Below, piece after piece: positions 11,426-21,240 of a stretch of 41,943 nt of DNA. The notes beneath the pieces are model-generated. The model did no database searches. It was not told where the DNA came from and saw only the letters and a list, made by a program, of their open reading frames with translations. Made by a program: the position numbers and the translations under genes. Positions within the stretch are counted from its first letter, which is position 1. Each line of letters begins with the position of its first letter. Origin of the DNA: Gnomoniopsis sp. IMI 355080 (Eukaryota; Ascomycota; Sordariomycetes; Diaporthales; Gnomoniaceae); assembly GCA_027946555.1 (NCBI GenBank), contig JAPEVC010000280.1:1-41943 (forward strand), in the 5' to 3' direction.

Positions 11426-12243
11426 GTTGATCTTTGTATTTTAAGGATGATCTTCTTTGGCTGCTGGTACTATTCTTGTCGATATTCTGGCCTGAAAATT
11501 GCGCAGAAAGATACGGTGTGCAGGACCAGAGGTCGGGAACACAATGATGTTACGGGTGCAAAACACTTGTGGACTGTCTGCACTTTTGCTATTGTACTGG
11601 GCTTGGGTACGTAAGTATTCAATCATCCGACATGGGAAGGAGCGATGAGATAGCAACTTCAGTTGATGCGTAAGAGGCCGAGGACAAAATCAACTCCGTT
11701 AGCGGTGAGTCTTGCAAACCCCCACCCCCTCGGGACTTGGGGAGCACTTTCCTTTTGGTCAAATAGATGTACCTTGGTAGGTAAGTATGTTCAAGAATCC
11801 GCACCGTTAAAAAGATTTCATAAGCAGATGTTTTTTTACAACGGATTGCTGGTCCAGTCCCGAGGCTGAAGGCAGGCGTGATACCCCTGTCGGTTCTTTC
11901 CTGCCTCCGGTCTGAAGCCCCCCCCCCCCTTAGCCCACCTTCCCCAAAACAAGAAAATATAAGGCAAGAGTTCTAAACCCTGTCACCGGCCTGACGAGGC
12001 TGAGATGATGGTCAAGCGGTCAGCGCGACAGAACACAATTCTGAGGCCACAGAATTGTGGGTCGTTGTGAACCCAGTTCAAATCCTCTTAAGTCGTACAT
12101 ATGGGTGGAGAGAGGTAGAGATGTAGGCGTGGCGGCCGAACTCTTTTGTCGTTTTGGACTCTTTTTCTTTTGATTCCTTTTTCATATTTTGCGAAGCATT
12201 GTTTGGTTTTTGGTGGTTTACATCAGGAGCCACCATGCATTCC
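11426..12243. other. Intergenic region with a 12-nt C run and a tRNA-like element
   Basis: The promoter side of the gene ending at 10511 lies near 11426-11660. A pure C run (12 nt) is at 11918-11929. The tRNA-like element at 12002-12095 is described separately. No coding region can be supported. Confidence 0.45.
12002..12095 (+). ncRNA. tRNA-like relic with Pol III A and B box matches
   Basis: An A box match, TGGTCAAGCGG (12009-12019), is followed about 55 nt later by a B box-like AGTTCAAATCC (10 of 11 to GRTTCRANTCC). Between them is a perfect 10-bp hairpin, CACAATTCTG...CAGAATTGTG. The acceptor and T stems do not pair, so this is not an intact tRNA. It could be a decayed tRNA, a fragment of a tRNA-derived SINE, or chance. 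Confidence is low. Confidence 0.22.
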
Positions 12244-13715
12244 CTACGCCTCTCGCAGAAGCTCTACACAATTCTCCCTCCCGACCGTGATGGCTACATC
12301 TCCCAGAGACTTTGTATTGAATCCTGCCTCACAATAGCAGAAGTAATACTGCAAAAAAAACACGATTAGCTTCTTTGAAACACGGTCTCGAACAACCCCA
12401 AGGGGGGGGGGATGGAGAAACTCACCTCCCACTTCCTCCGAAACGACTCCATATCAGCTTTGGTCAGCTTCGGGTGGCTCTTTTGCAACGCCGGGATGAT
12501 GTCGCTCTTGAAGCCAGCCTGGAATTTCTCGTTCCAGCATCTCAGTGCTTTTGAATAATGCACCCCTACGCTCTTGACCTCGTCCACAACGAGCCGCCCC
12601 TGCGAGCCGCGGTCGATGCTACTCACGAGCCCGCTCACCGTTGGCAAATGGCCACCCGGAAACACGTACTTCTTGATGAAGTCCTCGCCACGACGGTAGC
12701 TCTCGTACCTCGTCTCGGGAATCGTAATGCACTGGAAGAACGCGATACCCCCCTCCTTTTTCAGATACCGGTCCACACACGCAAAGTACGTGTCGAGAAA
12801 CTCATGCCCGACGTGCTCAATCATCTCAATGCTAACAATCTTGTCGAATCGCTTGAACTTTTGCAGCTCCCGATAGTCGCTCTGCACCACCGATATACGA
12901 TCCTCGAGTCCCAGCGCCTTGATCCGCGTCTCTGCGAGGCGCTTCTGCTCGCCGCTGGGCGTCACCGTCGTCACGCGGCACCCTGTCGTCTGCACCGCCT
13001 GGATGGCGAAACTGCCCCAACCCGTGCCAATTTCGAGCACATGATCATTCTTCCCGATCCTCGCCGCCGAGATGGCGTACTGCAGTTTCCGCTGCTGGGC
13101 CTCCTGGAGAGACTCGGTCTTGGAACGAGGGTCCGAGGCGGGGAGCCATATGGGGGCCGAATACGTCATGTCCGGGCTGAGGAAGGCTTCGAACATGTCG
13201 TTGCTGAGAGAGTAGTGTGCCGAGGCGTTGAGTCGGGCGGTGCTGATGTTGTTGATTCCTTTCCATGGTGACGGCATCCGGCGTGGGACCAGGCCCATCA
13301 AGCTACCGAGCACGCAGGTGAACAAGCCCGATGTGGTCGACTTGTTCAGTGACTTGCCATTTTGGATGAAGAACTCGAATATGGCCGTTAAATCGGTAGT
13401 GCTGAACTCTTGCAGCATGTAGCTCTGTGCGAAGCCCATGTCTCCAAAGAGGAGCACACGCAACCAAAACAACTCATTATGAACTTGTATGACAGGCACA
13501 GCTGTCTTTGGGGACTTGCGGCCTATCGTTGTGGTTGCACCATCTGGTGTCTTGACCACCAAGGATCCCCATGTTGTGGAACCAAAGAGGCTACCAAGTA
13601 CGAGACGCCTGGATAGCGACAGGAGAGATAGGAAAAATGCGCCAAGCAGCTTCTGCGCCTTAGCCTTGAGTAACCATGGGACAGACCGAAGACTCATGGT
13701 TGCGTTAGCCGGCAT
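12244..13715 (-). CDS. Cyclopropane-fatty-acyl-phospholipid synthase-like SAM methyltransferase
   Basis: Exon 1 is 13715-12426 and exon 2 is 12348-12244 (intron 12349-12425, GTGAGT, branch GCTAATC, GCAG), giving 464 aa. The family transfers a methyl/methylene group from S-adenosylmethionine to the cis double bond of lipid acyl chains at the membrane. Visible features are an N-terminal hydrophobic stretch (~20-45), a front domain with 'HYSLSNDMFEAFLSPDMTYS' typical of CFA synthases, the SAM-binding loop 'VLEIGTGWGSFA' (~225-236), 'IVSIEMIEHVGHE' and 'KYVFPGGHLP'. Splicing replaces a spurious tail with the conserved end 'YYFCYCEAGF' plus 'LGDVAITVGRE'. Length is right for CFA synthase and a little short for the related sphingolipid C9-methyltransferases, which remain the main alternative. 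A 10-nt G run (12402-12411) lies inside the intron. Confidence 0.9.
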
Positions 13716-13818
13716 TTTCTCGAAGCGTTCCGAGTGGCGCTGATGCCGGGTTCAATAAATTACAAGAAAGGATATAATAATCATAAGACAGTGCTCATGA
13801 CTGTGTATGTATGTGTCT

Positions 13819-13842
13819 GTGTGTGTGTGTTGTGTGTGTGTG
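13819..13842. repeat. (GT)n microsatellite, interrupted
   Basis: CTGTGTGTGTGTGT-type run with one T insertion, upstream of the CFA-like gene. Confidence 0.85.
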
Positions 13843-14020
13843 GTGGTGGGGGCCGCCATTGCGATTGCGAGCGAGGAGCTCGATCTTTTGAACTCGCGTC
13901 TCGACAAAACATTCCATAAAGGCTGTTTACATTCTGTCCGCATGCAGCGGCTACTACCACTAGCTGCTAATTTTAGTTGCTTTTAGGGGGGAAGGGGGGC
14001 CCAAGAAAGGGACAAATGTG

Positions 14021-14039
14021 CACACACACACACACACAC
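14021..14039. repeat. (CA)n microsatellite
   Basis: Perfect CA repeat of about 9.5 units, followed by a C run. Confidence 0.9.
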
Positions 14040-14955
14040 CCCCCATCGTGGGCTGGGGACGGAAAGACATTCCAGGATCCCCGAAGGAGAGAGAAGAGAG
14101 TGATCAGCGTTGACGTGTCTTTTCCCGGTGGAACGTAACACATTTCAACGTCCGGAATCGTTGATCGCGTGTTGTCCCACCAAAAGATTCTAGTCTCTCA
14201 ATAGTGTTGTCCTTCGGTCCCTTGTCTTAGAGCGGGATAAATCGAAGCTCTGAATCAGCTTCGGTCCGGGTTCTTTTTTGGTTGGGCGGACCACACAGGC
14301 GCCGGGGATAGAGAGAGAGAGAAGGTGGATTTCGTTGTGAGACATCAACCTAATCCGTATGCCGACCAACACTATCGAAGGAAGTCTCACTGCGGGAGGG
14401 ATGACGACTCAGGCCTTGGTTCCACCCCGAAAGGGGCAACCTATACGCCATGTGTGTGTGCCTAGGGGTGCGCGGAGGGGGAAAAAACGTTGGTAGCCTT
14501 TCCTTTTTGTTTCGCTCTTCGGGTACCTGTTCAAGTCCGCCGCCATCCGCTGCCACCGCCGCCGTCATCATCACCGGGGGGCCTTGGTTGGGCCATGCCA
14601 GGCCGTTCCACCGGTAGAGACAATTGTCTCGGGACGCATGTTCTGACAGGTCTTGTGAAAAAAAGGGTTTGTCCAAGGTCGGATGAACTGGATCTACCCT
14701 GAGCTGGCCGCCCGTTTCTCAAGGCTATTGGATCCACACACATACGCCACACGCACATGTGCAAGAGTCCTGCATGTAGCTAGCCGTGTCACTTCTCACC
14801 ACCACCAAATGGCCAAGCTGTCACCACGGGATAATTATTTTGGTGGAACTTGGCCATCCTTCAAGGTCGATCGTGTGTGTGCAAAATAGTGTGGTAAATC
14901 TGAAAATAAACAATTACGGGGTCATGTTGTTGCCCCCTCTCTATCTCTTTTTCAG

Positions 14956-16873
14956 CTATGATAGTCGGATACGGACGCCACCCTCATTGTAAAATGACAC
15001 AGCCTTGGCCTCCTTGAACGGCTTCTCTGCATCCGCCTCGTCTATTGCCAAGGTGGGGAACTCCTGAAGGAGCCTCACGACGACATAGGTGACCTCAGCC
15101 TGCACCATAGTCTGGCCCAAGCACGTCCTAGGCCCAGAGCCAAAGGGCATGAAGGCGCTTCTCCTCTTTCCTCCTGCCCCTTCGCCAATCTCGCCGGCGG
15201 CTGTAGTGCTACCCATCTTTTCACTTTCTCGCTTGGCATCTATTGTGGTGGTGGTGGTGGCGGCGGTGGTGTCTTCAGCGGCCTCCTGCGTCGTGACAGT
15301 GGTGGTGGTGGTGGTGGTAGTAGTGGTGCTGACGGTGCTGCTGCTCTTGACCTGCAGCAGACTGGCCCATCTATCGGGCCTGAATTCTGCCCAATCCTCG
15401 CCGTACGTCCGAGGGTCCCGGTTGAGTGCGTACGTGCTCCACACAATGGTCGTCCCTGCCCGCACCACCATCGGGCTCTGTCCATCTGGTCCGCCGCCCC
15501 TGGGGAGCGTGGCATCTACCTTTGCGCTTCGCGAGTGCGAGCTCACTGGGGAATAGAGACGGAGAGCTTCCCAAAAAAAAAATTGTTAGCACAGCCCGTC
15601 CCACAATGTAGAAAGGGTAAGAAGTGTGAAATGACGGGTTGGTGGTGGTAGTAATAGTGGAAGGCCGAGGGAGGGTTGTGAGCCAAAACTAACCTTCATT
15701 GATGACCATGCGAAGGAATGGCATCCTGGCCAGTTCCTTGCTAGTCGGCGCGCGGCCTTCGAGCACAGTAATCTCGTTGCGGATCCGTTGCTGCACATCC
15801 GGGTGGCGCACGAGAACGTACATGAGATTCGCCAAAAAGGTGGACGTGGTATCATAGCTCGCGAAAAAGATGTTCTGAAGCTCGCCCTGGATCTGGTCGT
15901 CGGCGACGCCCCCGTTCTTCATGCTCCGGAAAATGCTCGGTGACACGTCGCGGCGAGAGTGTTTGGGCTGCTGCTGCTGCTGCTGCTGAACAGCGTCGGT
16001 GCAGCACCCATCACCACTCTGGCTCGTTTCCGCAATGATGTCGTTCAGCTTCTTCTTAAAGAAGGCCTTCATCCCGTCCACCATGCCGATCAGGCGCTTG
16101 TAAGACGTGATCAGCCCGAACCAAGCGAGCGGCCCCACCGCGATGAACTGCGCCGAAGGGCCCTCGAAATCCTTGACGAGTGAGAGGAAATGCATGCCCT
16201 CCTCGCCATCGCCCTGGTGCGGGCTTTCGAGGGTGCCCGAGGACTTGCCAAACAGAAACTCGGTGACGACGTCCAGAGTGAACATGGACGCCAGCTCGTG
16301 GAAGTCAAACACGCCCCGCCGGCTCGCGTGCGCTTGCCGGCGCATTTGCTGGACCAGACTCTGCACATGTGGCTCCAACATGGCCGGATCGTCCATGGTA
16401 GCGGCGGCAGCGGCGCCGCGGGCAAACATGGGCTTCAGCATAGTGCGCGAGTGCTTCCAAGCGCCGCCCTCGTTGAGCAGCACGCCGGCGCCAATGTGCT
16501 TGGCGGCCTCGCCGACCCAAGCGGCCTTGCCAAATTTGCTGAACTCATGGGTGGTGACGGTGCGGATGTTTTCAGGCTCGGTGGTGTAAATGGTTTCGGC
16601 GGCACCTCCGCCAAACAGTGTGTTGTTGCCGTTGGTGGTGAAGGTGGGTCCGTACTGGACATGGCGTTTGCGCAGGCCTTCGCACAGCTCGCCGCGCTTG
16701 AATTCGCGCCATGTCTGCACGGCTAAATCCAGCCCCAAGATTGGGTCGATATGGCGGTATCTGCTGGTCGTCGCGGAATTGTGTTCCGTCTTGTTGGAGA
16801 AAATTAAAGGCACTATGACATATTTTGCCAAGGCCACGAGGGATATGAAGAAGATGATGTATATGGAGAACAT
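14956..16873 (-). CDS. Cytochrome P450 with Thr-rich insertion
   Basis: Exon 1 is 16873-15694 and exon 2 is 15566-14956 (intron 15567-15693, GTTAGT, branch GCTAAC, phase 1), giving 596 aa, longer than the usual ~520. It is a membrane-anchored haem monooxygenase. An N-terminal anchor (MFSIYIIFFISLVALAKYVI) is followed by the C-helix 'WKHSR', the I-helix 'FFASYDTTSTF' (a Ser where AGxDT usually has Gly), the ExxR pair E393/R396 built across the splice junction (EALR), 'FRPDRW' and the haem loop 'FMPFGSGPRTCLGQ' with Cys542. The overall pattern resembles the CYP52/CYP63 alkane/fatty-acid hydroxylase clan, which also tolerates an insert before the haem loop. Here that insert (~465-525) is a run of Thr with Ala/Glu patches, and a separate Gln run occurs near residue 300. 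The substrate is unknown. Confidence 0.93.
15968..15988. repeat. CTG/CAG trinucleotide repeat coding poly-Gln in the P450
   Basis: Seven CTG units on the + strand are read as CAG (Gln) in the P450 frame, giving a VQQQQQQQP stretch between structural elements. Likely length-variable. Confidence 0.85.
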
Positions 16874-19854
16874 GATGTTTCAGAATATATGTATACACAT
16901 AAACAAGAATTAAGTATATATATAACAACCACTTTTCTCTCTAGAAGTATGCAATAAGGATATGCTGTCCAACACTTGTCTGTGGAACCAGAGGATTTCC
17001 TTGGGGAACGCCAGGCTATTTATTTCTTTTCAGCATCATGGGCAAATACTGGGCATCCGTCTTACAACCACCACACCATCACCACCACCGACGCACATTC
17101 TCGCCCCGGCTAAGGGACTATCCACCACTATCCGGCCTCGCCATCCAATGACAGACTCTCGTCGACTAGAAAAAGATGGAATTCTTTAATGCGGGTTTCA
17201 CCGATCCGTTGGAAATATCCGAGCCCTTCATCTAGAACATGGACATGGAAAATATTGGGATTGTCTTAGGAATATTTCCGCAATGTTTTTAGAATATGGA
17301 GGGGTGGGCACGTCCGTGCCAGTGTGGCTTCCCCGGGGTAGGTACGGATAAAATGGGTAGGGGCCCCGGGGGTTAGGTACTTTGTGCAGCGGGTGTTCGT
17401 CTGGGCCGCACCATTGGCAGATCCCACATACAAACTCAACTCTAGGTACTTAGGCACCCAGGGGGGGGCCCGTTCGCTAGGATCTGCGGCCCAAGCCGTC
17501 CACTGTTCCCACTAACCTTTTCTCCCCCCAACGTCGGTACCGAAGATCTTTGTTCACCTCAGGAACAAACACCTTTGGTCAGGCCGTGTCAACCCGACGC
17601 ATTGGATACCGTCTTGCCGGGTTCTTCAAGGGAAACATTGGTCAGCATTGGCATCATCATCATCATCATCATCATCATCGTTCTTAGTTCTTGGGTTTTT
17701 ACTATTGGGTAATCGTGATCGATTTGGGGGGGCTTCCTCTTATCGGAGATCTTGCCGCACAGACATATGGTCTCTATAAGATGAGAAGCCGGTGCCCTGG
17801 CCCTGCAAGGATTGTCTACCTAGGTGGGTCATTGGATTTTTCAAAGACGACGGTTGCGTCTTGAATATGACATAGGCGTGGGTTTTTATCATCATTAGGA
17901 AACATCACGATGCTCGGCGATCGCTAGGAGAGGCAAAGACTCGTGATATGATTGCGTATGTATGCAGGACTAGGCAATGAAGGACGGGACATGTTCCAGT
18001 GGCACGTGTCTAGGTACTGTGCCTCGCCTAGCCGGGCCACGAAGTTCCTGAGAAGCAAATACATCTACTGTGTACCTAGGTATACTGACTACTCATCTAG
18101 GTATTAACTGCTATTTCAGCTTGCTTCAAAATCATGATCAAGCTACACCATTAGCGGTCGTGCCACAAGAGGTCATCCTCTCAGTGCTCCTCCCTTACTT
18201 CATCACACGATCACTCTCAGCTTACCTTGTTGCCAAGCGAGGACATAAATAGCACGTTCTATCCACGAACAGCATAAACGTCACTTCTCACCTGCACTAT
18301 TCAGCAGCCTGGTGCTGAACTAAGTATGGCTAGTACAATAAAAGGGTCTGGGGTATGCTTGCTTTACGCACATTCCTATTCCAGTCGCTTACCTACCTAC
18401 CTGAGACCATAGTCTCACTCTATCACACACTTATAACCTTGTGGAATGGACGACTTGAGAGACTGGATGAGTGAATGCTGAAAAGAAACAGGTCAATATA
18501 TACCCGCAATTTCTCCTATAGCAACGTGATCGGGAGTTCCGACAGCATGCCCGAATATCCAACGGCATTTATGAAATCGCTTCCTCCGGCGTACATTCTT
18601 GGACCTGTCTTTTTTCAAATTTCTATTCATATTCCGGGCTTCTCATCATCATACGACCTCTGCGTGATCTTGATTCAAATATCTCGCAAGACCGTCGAAA
18701 TTCTATGTGACCCAAAGTGAATCCGTCCATACTTGTTTCATCATGACGCACAATCTCCGTAGCAAGACTCAGTCGTTGAATTCTTGCATACCTTTCGTCC
18801 GAAATCTAGCGGGAAGCCACAAACCGTCTCAACTAAGTGCACATTGACCCCGCTAATCAAAGTTGCTTAATTCTCATCCCAAGCAGACTTAGGGCTCTTG
18901 TCGCACTTGTCTGGTGCCTTTCATACCCTGGCCTCGTTGATTTGTAGAATCTGGCTGCATTCTGTGCCGCCTTCATCTCCACGCGCTGCTCTTGCTCCTT
19001 GCTCACATTTCACGAAGTACCTACCAAAGTAGGCTGGTAGCTCCCGAACTGCCGAGGTCCGCCTGGGCATATTCGAAATACTTCACAGCGATATTCCCAC
19101 CGAAAAGGCCCAGCAACTGCAGACTTCAATTATCGTAATCCCCTCGTTGACGAATCGGATAGGCGTGTAATTCAAGGGAGTAAGTTGAATAACAGAAAAT
19201 GAAATACGGAATAGGCGTGTCGTGGACAGCAAGATTTCAATTATTGGATTGAATGGCAATATGTTTTGTTTGTAACTATTATATTTGTGAGTTGGTCGTC
19301 AGCTGGTAGGACCAGAAGATGAGCCTGGAAATTGAAGCTTGATCAAGAGGAATAACAAGTTGTAGGTCAGTGCTCTTAAGTTTGTCGTACAAAATGGAAT
19401 TTTGAGGTCATCACCAATGAGATTGCCGCCCCGTTATGGACACTTGCAATGTGGGAAAGTTTCGAGATTCTGATTAATAACGAAAGCTGAACAGATGAAG
19501 TTGCGATTACAATCAATTATTAGGATGATAGGTATTGGAAGCTTAGCCGTAACTAATTACCTGCGTAAACCTCTGATATGCCCGCATTTGAGGACCTTGA
19601 TGACCGATTTCGAATACTCGGCCGAGACATCGAGGGTTACGTATTGCAAACAATAAGTACAAAGACATCTGCGTCTGATGAGAACCTTGACGGCTAATGC
19701 ATGGTGCTCACGAATCGTCATCATATTCAGGTATCTGGTAGCCCTCACAATGGAGAAGATATTTTGTCTTTTAATCAACTATAGCATCATTTACTGGACC
19801 TTCCATCATCCTGAAGCTAAACCTTTCATTCTTCGGAGCTCCAAGACGATCGAG
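16874..19854. other. ~3 kb gene-poor region with TACCTAGG words and a CAT repeat
   Basis: The P450 promoter lies at the left (TATATATA at about 16916-16924). The rest has only short open frames with no family features. Words such as CCTAGGTA and GGTAGGTAC recur (17335-17450, 17820, 18013, 18073-18105), as is common in Sordariomycete intergenic DNA. From about 19140 the DNA becomes AT-richer. It may be old, decayed mobile-element DNA, but I cannot identify an element. Confidence 0.45.
17652..17679. repeat. (CAT)n microsatellite
   Basis: Nine perfect CAT units in non-coding DNA. Confidence 0.9.
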
Positions 19855-20709
19855 ATGCATCTTTTATCGATTCCTCCAGAAATACGCCTGCATATATATC
19901 ATTATCTCCTGGACAACGGAGCGGAGAAATGGATGACGATTCGAAACAAGCCAGCATCAAGAAGTTCAAGCATTGCAAGTAAAAATGACCATAAAGATAA
20001 AGGGGCCAGACGCAGTACTAGGTATCATGTGATGGAGAGAGTGTCAATGTGTCAGCAGCGCTGTCACGAAACTACCTATTACCTGGCCAATAAAAACGAA
20101 AACGCGAGATTGCATACAGCTATTTTGGCAGTCTGCAGCCTTGTATACCATGAAGCCGCCGGCGTTCTATATGGAGAGCATTGCTTCGACTTTAGTCACC
20201 ACATCGAAGCCGTCGTACCGTTCCTCCAAGACCGCACCCCGTACACACGCTCGCTCATCAGCAGCATCTCTGTCTACAAACGGGGGCCATTTCCTTGCTG
20301 GGGTTACCTGAGCGATAAAAGCGAGTGGTCTTATATGTGTCGCTACCTCGCGAGCCGCGCCGATCATTGCGCGGGTCTGAAGAGACTGTTTATCATGGTG
20401 GAGGGCGGACACCCGGGACAAAAGTGGGATGGGGTGCAGCGGCTCTCCGAGTCTGATATTCGGCTCTTGAGCCTCATCAATCATGAAAGTTTGGATTGGG
20501 TGGCAGACTTGGTGCAGATTAAAGGGCTGGAAGATTTGCGCATTATGGCGGACACCAAGTACCTGCCGGTGCCCAAGTCGTCGGCAATGATCGTATATGC
20601 GGCGTTGTCAGCCTCACTTGAGGACGGGCTTCTTGACTTTTTGAGGTCAGAAATGGGCATCCAGTATCGAGAGGATGTAAACCCAACAAGAATTGCAACC
20701 AATCAGTAA
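19855..20709 (+). CDS. F-box/DUF7730-like fungal protein
   Basis: A single exon encodes 284 aa. The start is placed at the ATG at 19855 because it gives the classic N-terminus 'MHLLSIPPEIRLHIYHYLL', the LPxEIRxxIYxYLL helix of fungal F-box-like/DUF7730 proteins; the 59 residues of open frame upstream look non-coding. A second family block, 'ILAVCSLVYHEAAGVLYGEH' with 'CFDFSHHIEAVVPFL', follows at ~95-130, as in many related proteins that test 'cases of old colleagues' by xCRxVxxEAxxVLY. F-box proteins recruit substrates to SCF ubiquitin ligases, but whether this group binds Skp1 is not known. The gene sits alone between gene-poor stretches, which is common for this expanded, fast-evolving family. 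Confidence 0.78.
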   Translation: MHLLSIPPEIRLHIYHYLLDNGAEKWMTIRNKPASRSSSIASKNDHKDKGARRSTRYHVMERVSMCQQRCHETTYYLANKNENARLHTAILAVCSLVYHEAAGVLYGEHCFDFSHHIEAVVPFLQDRTPYTRSLISSISVYKRGPFPCWGYLSDKSEWSYMCRYLASRADHCAGLKRLFIMVEGGHPGQKWDGVQRLSESDIRLLSLINHESLDWVADLVQIKGLEDLRIMADTKYLPVPKSSAMIVYAALSASLEDGLLDFLRSEMGIQYREDVNPTRIATNQ

Positions 20710-21240
20710 TATATACCAATCAGTGGATACACTAGCTGCCGTTGTGAATCAAGTATCAACCTTGCTGGGTTGAAATCATTTGAGGCCATCCTGTGGCTTG
20801 TGGCGTATTGCGTGGATCTTCCAATCTTACAAGTCTGTTTAATTTATTCTTGATATGCAATGTTCACTTGAATTTATCTTGAGATTCTTAGTCCTGGTAT
20901 ATAAACTTGCTCTGAAATATGATGGACAACAAATGCGCCCCCGCTCGCTCGTCTCATCCGTCTTTCTTTTTCGACAAAAACAAAATGCACACAAGGAGAC
21001 ATCCCATAGAGAATGTGAGGTTTTCCCAACAAAGTCAATAAAGGAAAAAATCACCAGTCATCGCACCGAGAGTCTAAATCAAGACACCCACCAAATGCAA
21101 TGACAGAAACGCCTGCGATACTTGATCGATCGCGGTTGATGTTTGGTTCTATGCTTTTGTCTACATCATTGTCAGCGGATGTCATGGTTTAAAGGGATCG
21201 ACGGCGTTTGGATAAAACCAGACTTACCAACCAAATCCCT
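20710..21240. other. Convergent 3' region between the F-box-like and BTB-like genes
   Basis: About 530 bp of AT-rich sequence. I see no gene. Confidence 0.45.

Larger units (their letters stand above)
13716..14955. other. Intergenic region with dinucleotide repeats
   Basis: About 1.2 kb lie between the CFA-like gene's promoter and the P450 3' end. It holds a GT-rich microsatellite (13819-13842), a CA microsatellite (14021-14039) and several G runs. The open frames on both strands are short and of biased composition. I see no gene. Confidence 0.5.

Noticed and set aside
12558..13271. A 237-codon + strand frame
   Set aside because: It is the shadow of the CFA-like gene on the opposite strand.
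17652..17679. Regular repeat considered as a possible CRISPR-like array
   Set aside because: It is a simple CAT microsatellite with no spacers, and the organism is a fungus.
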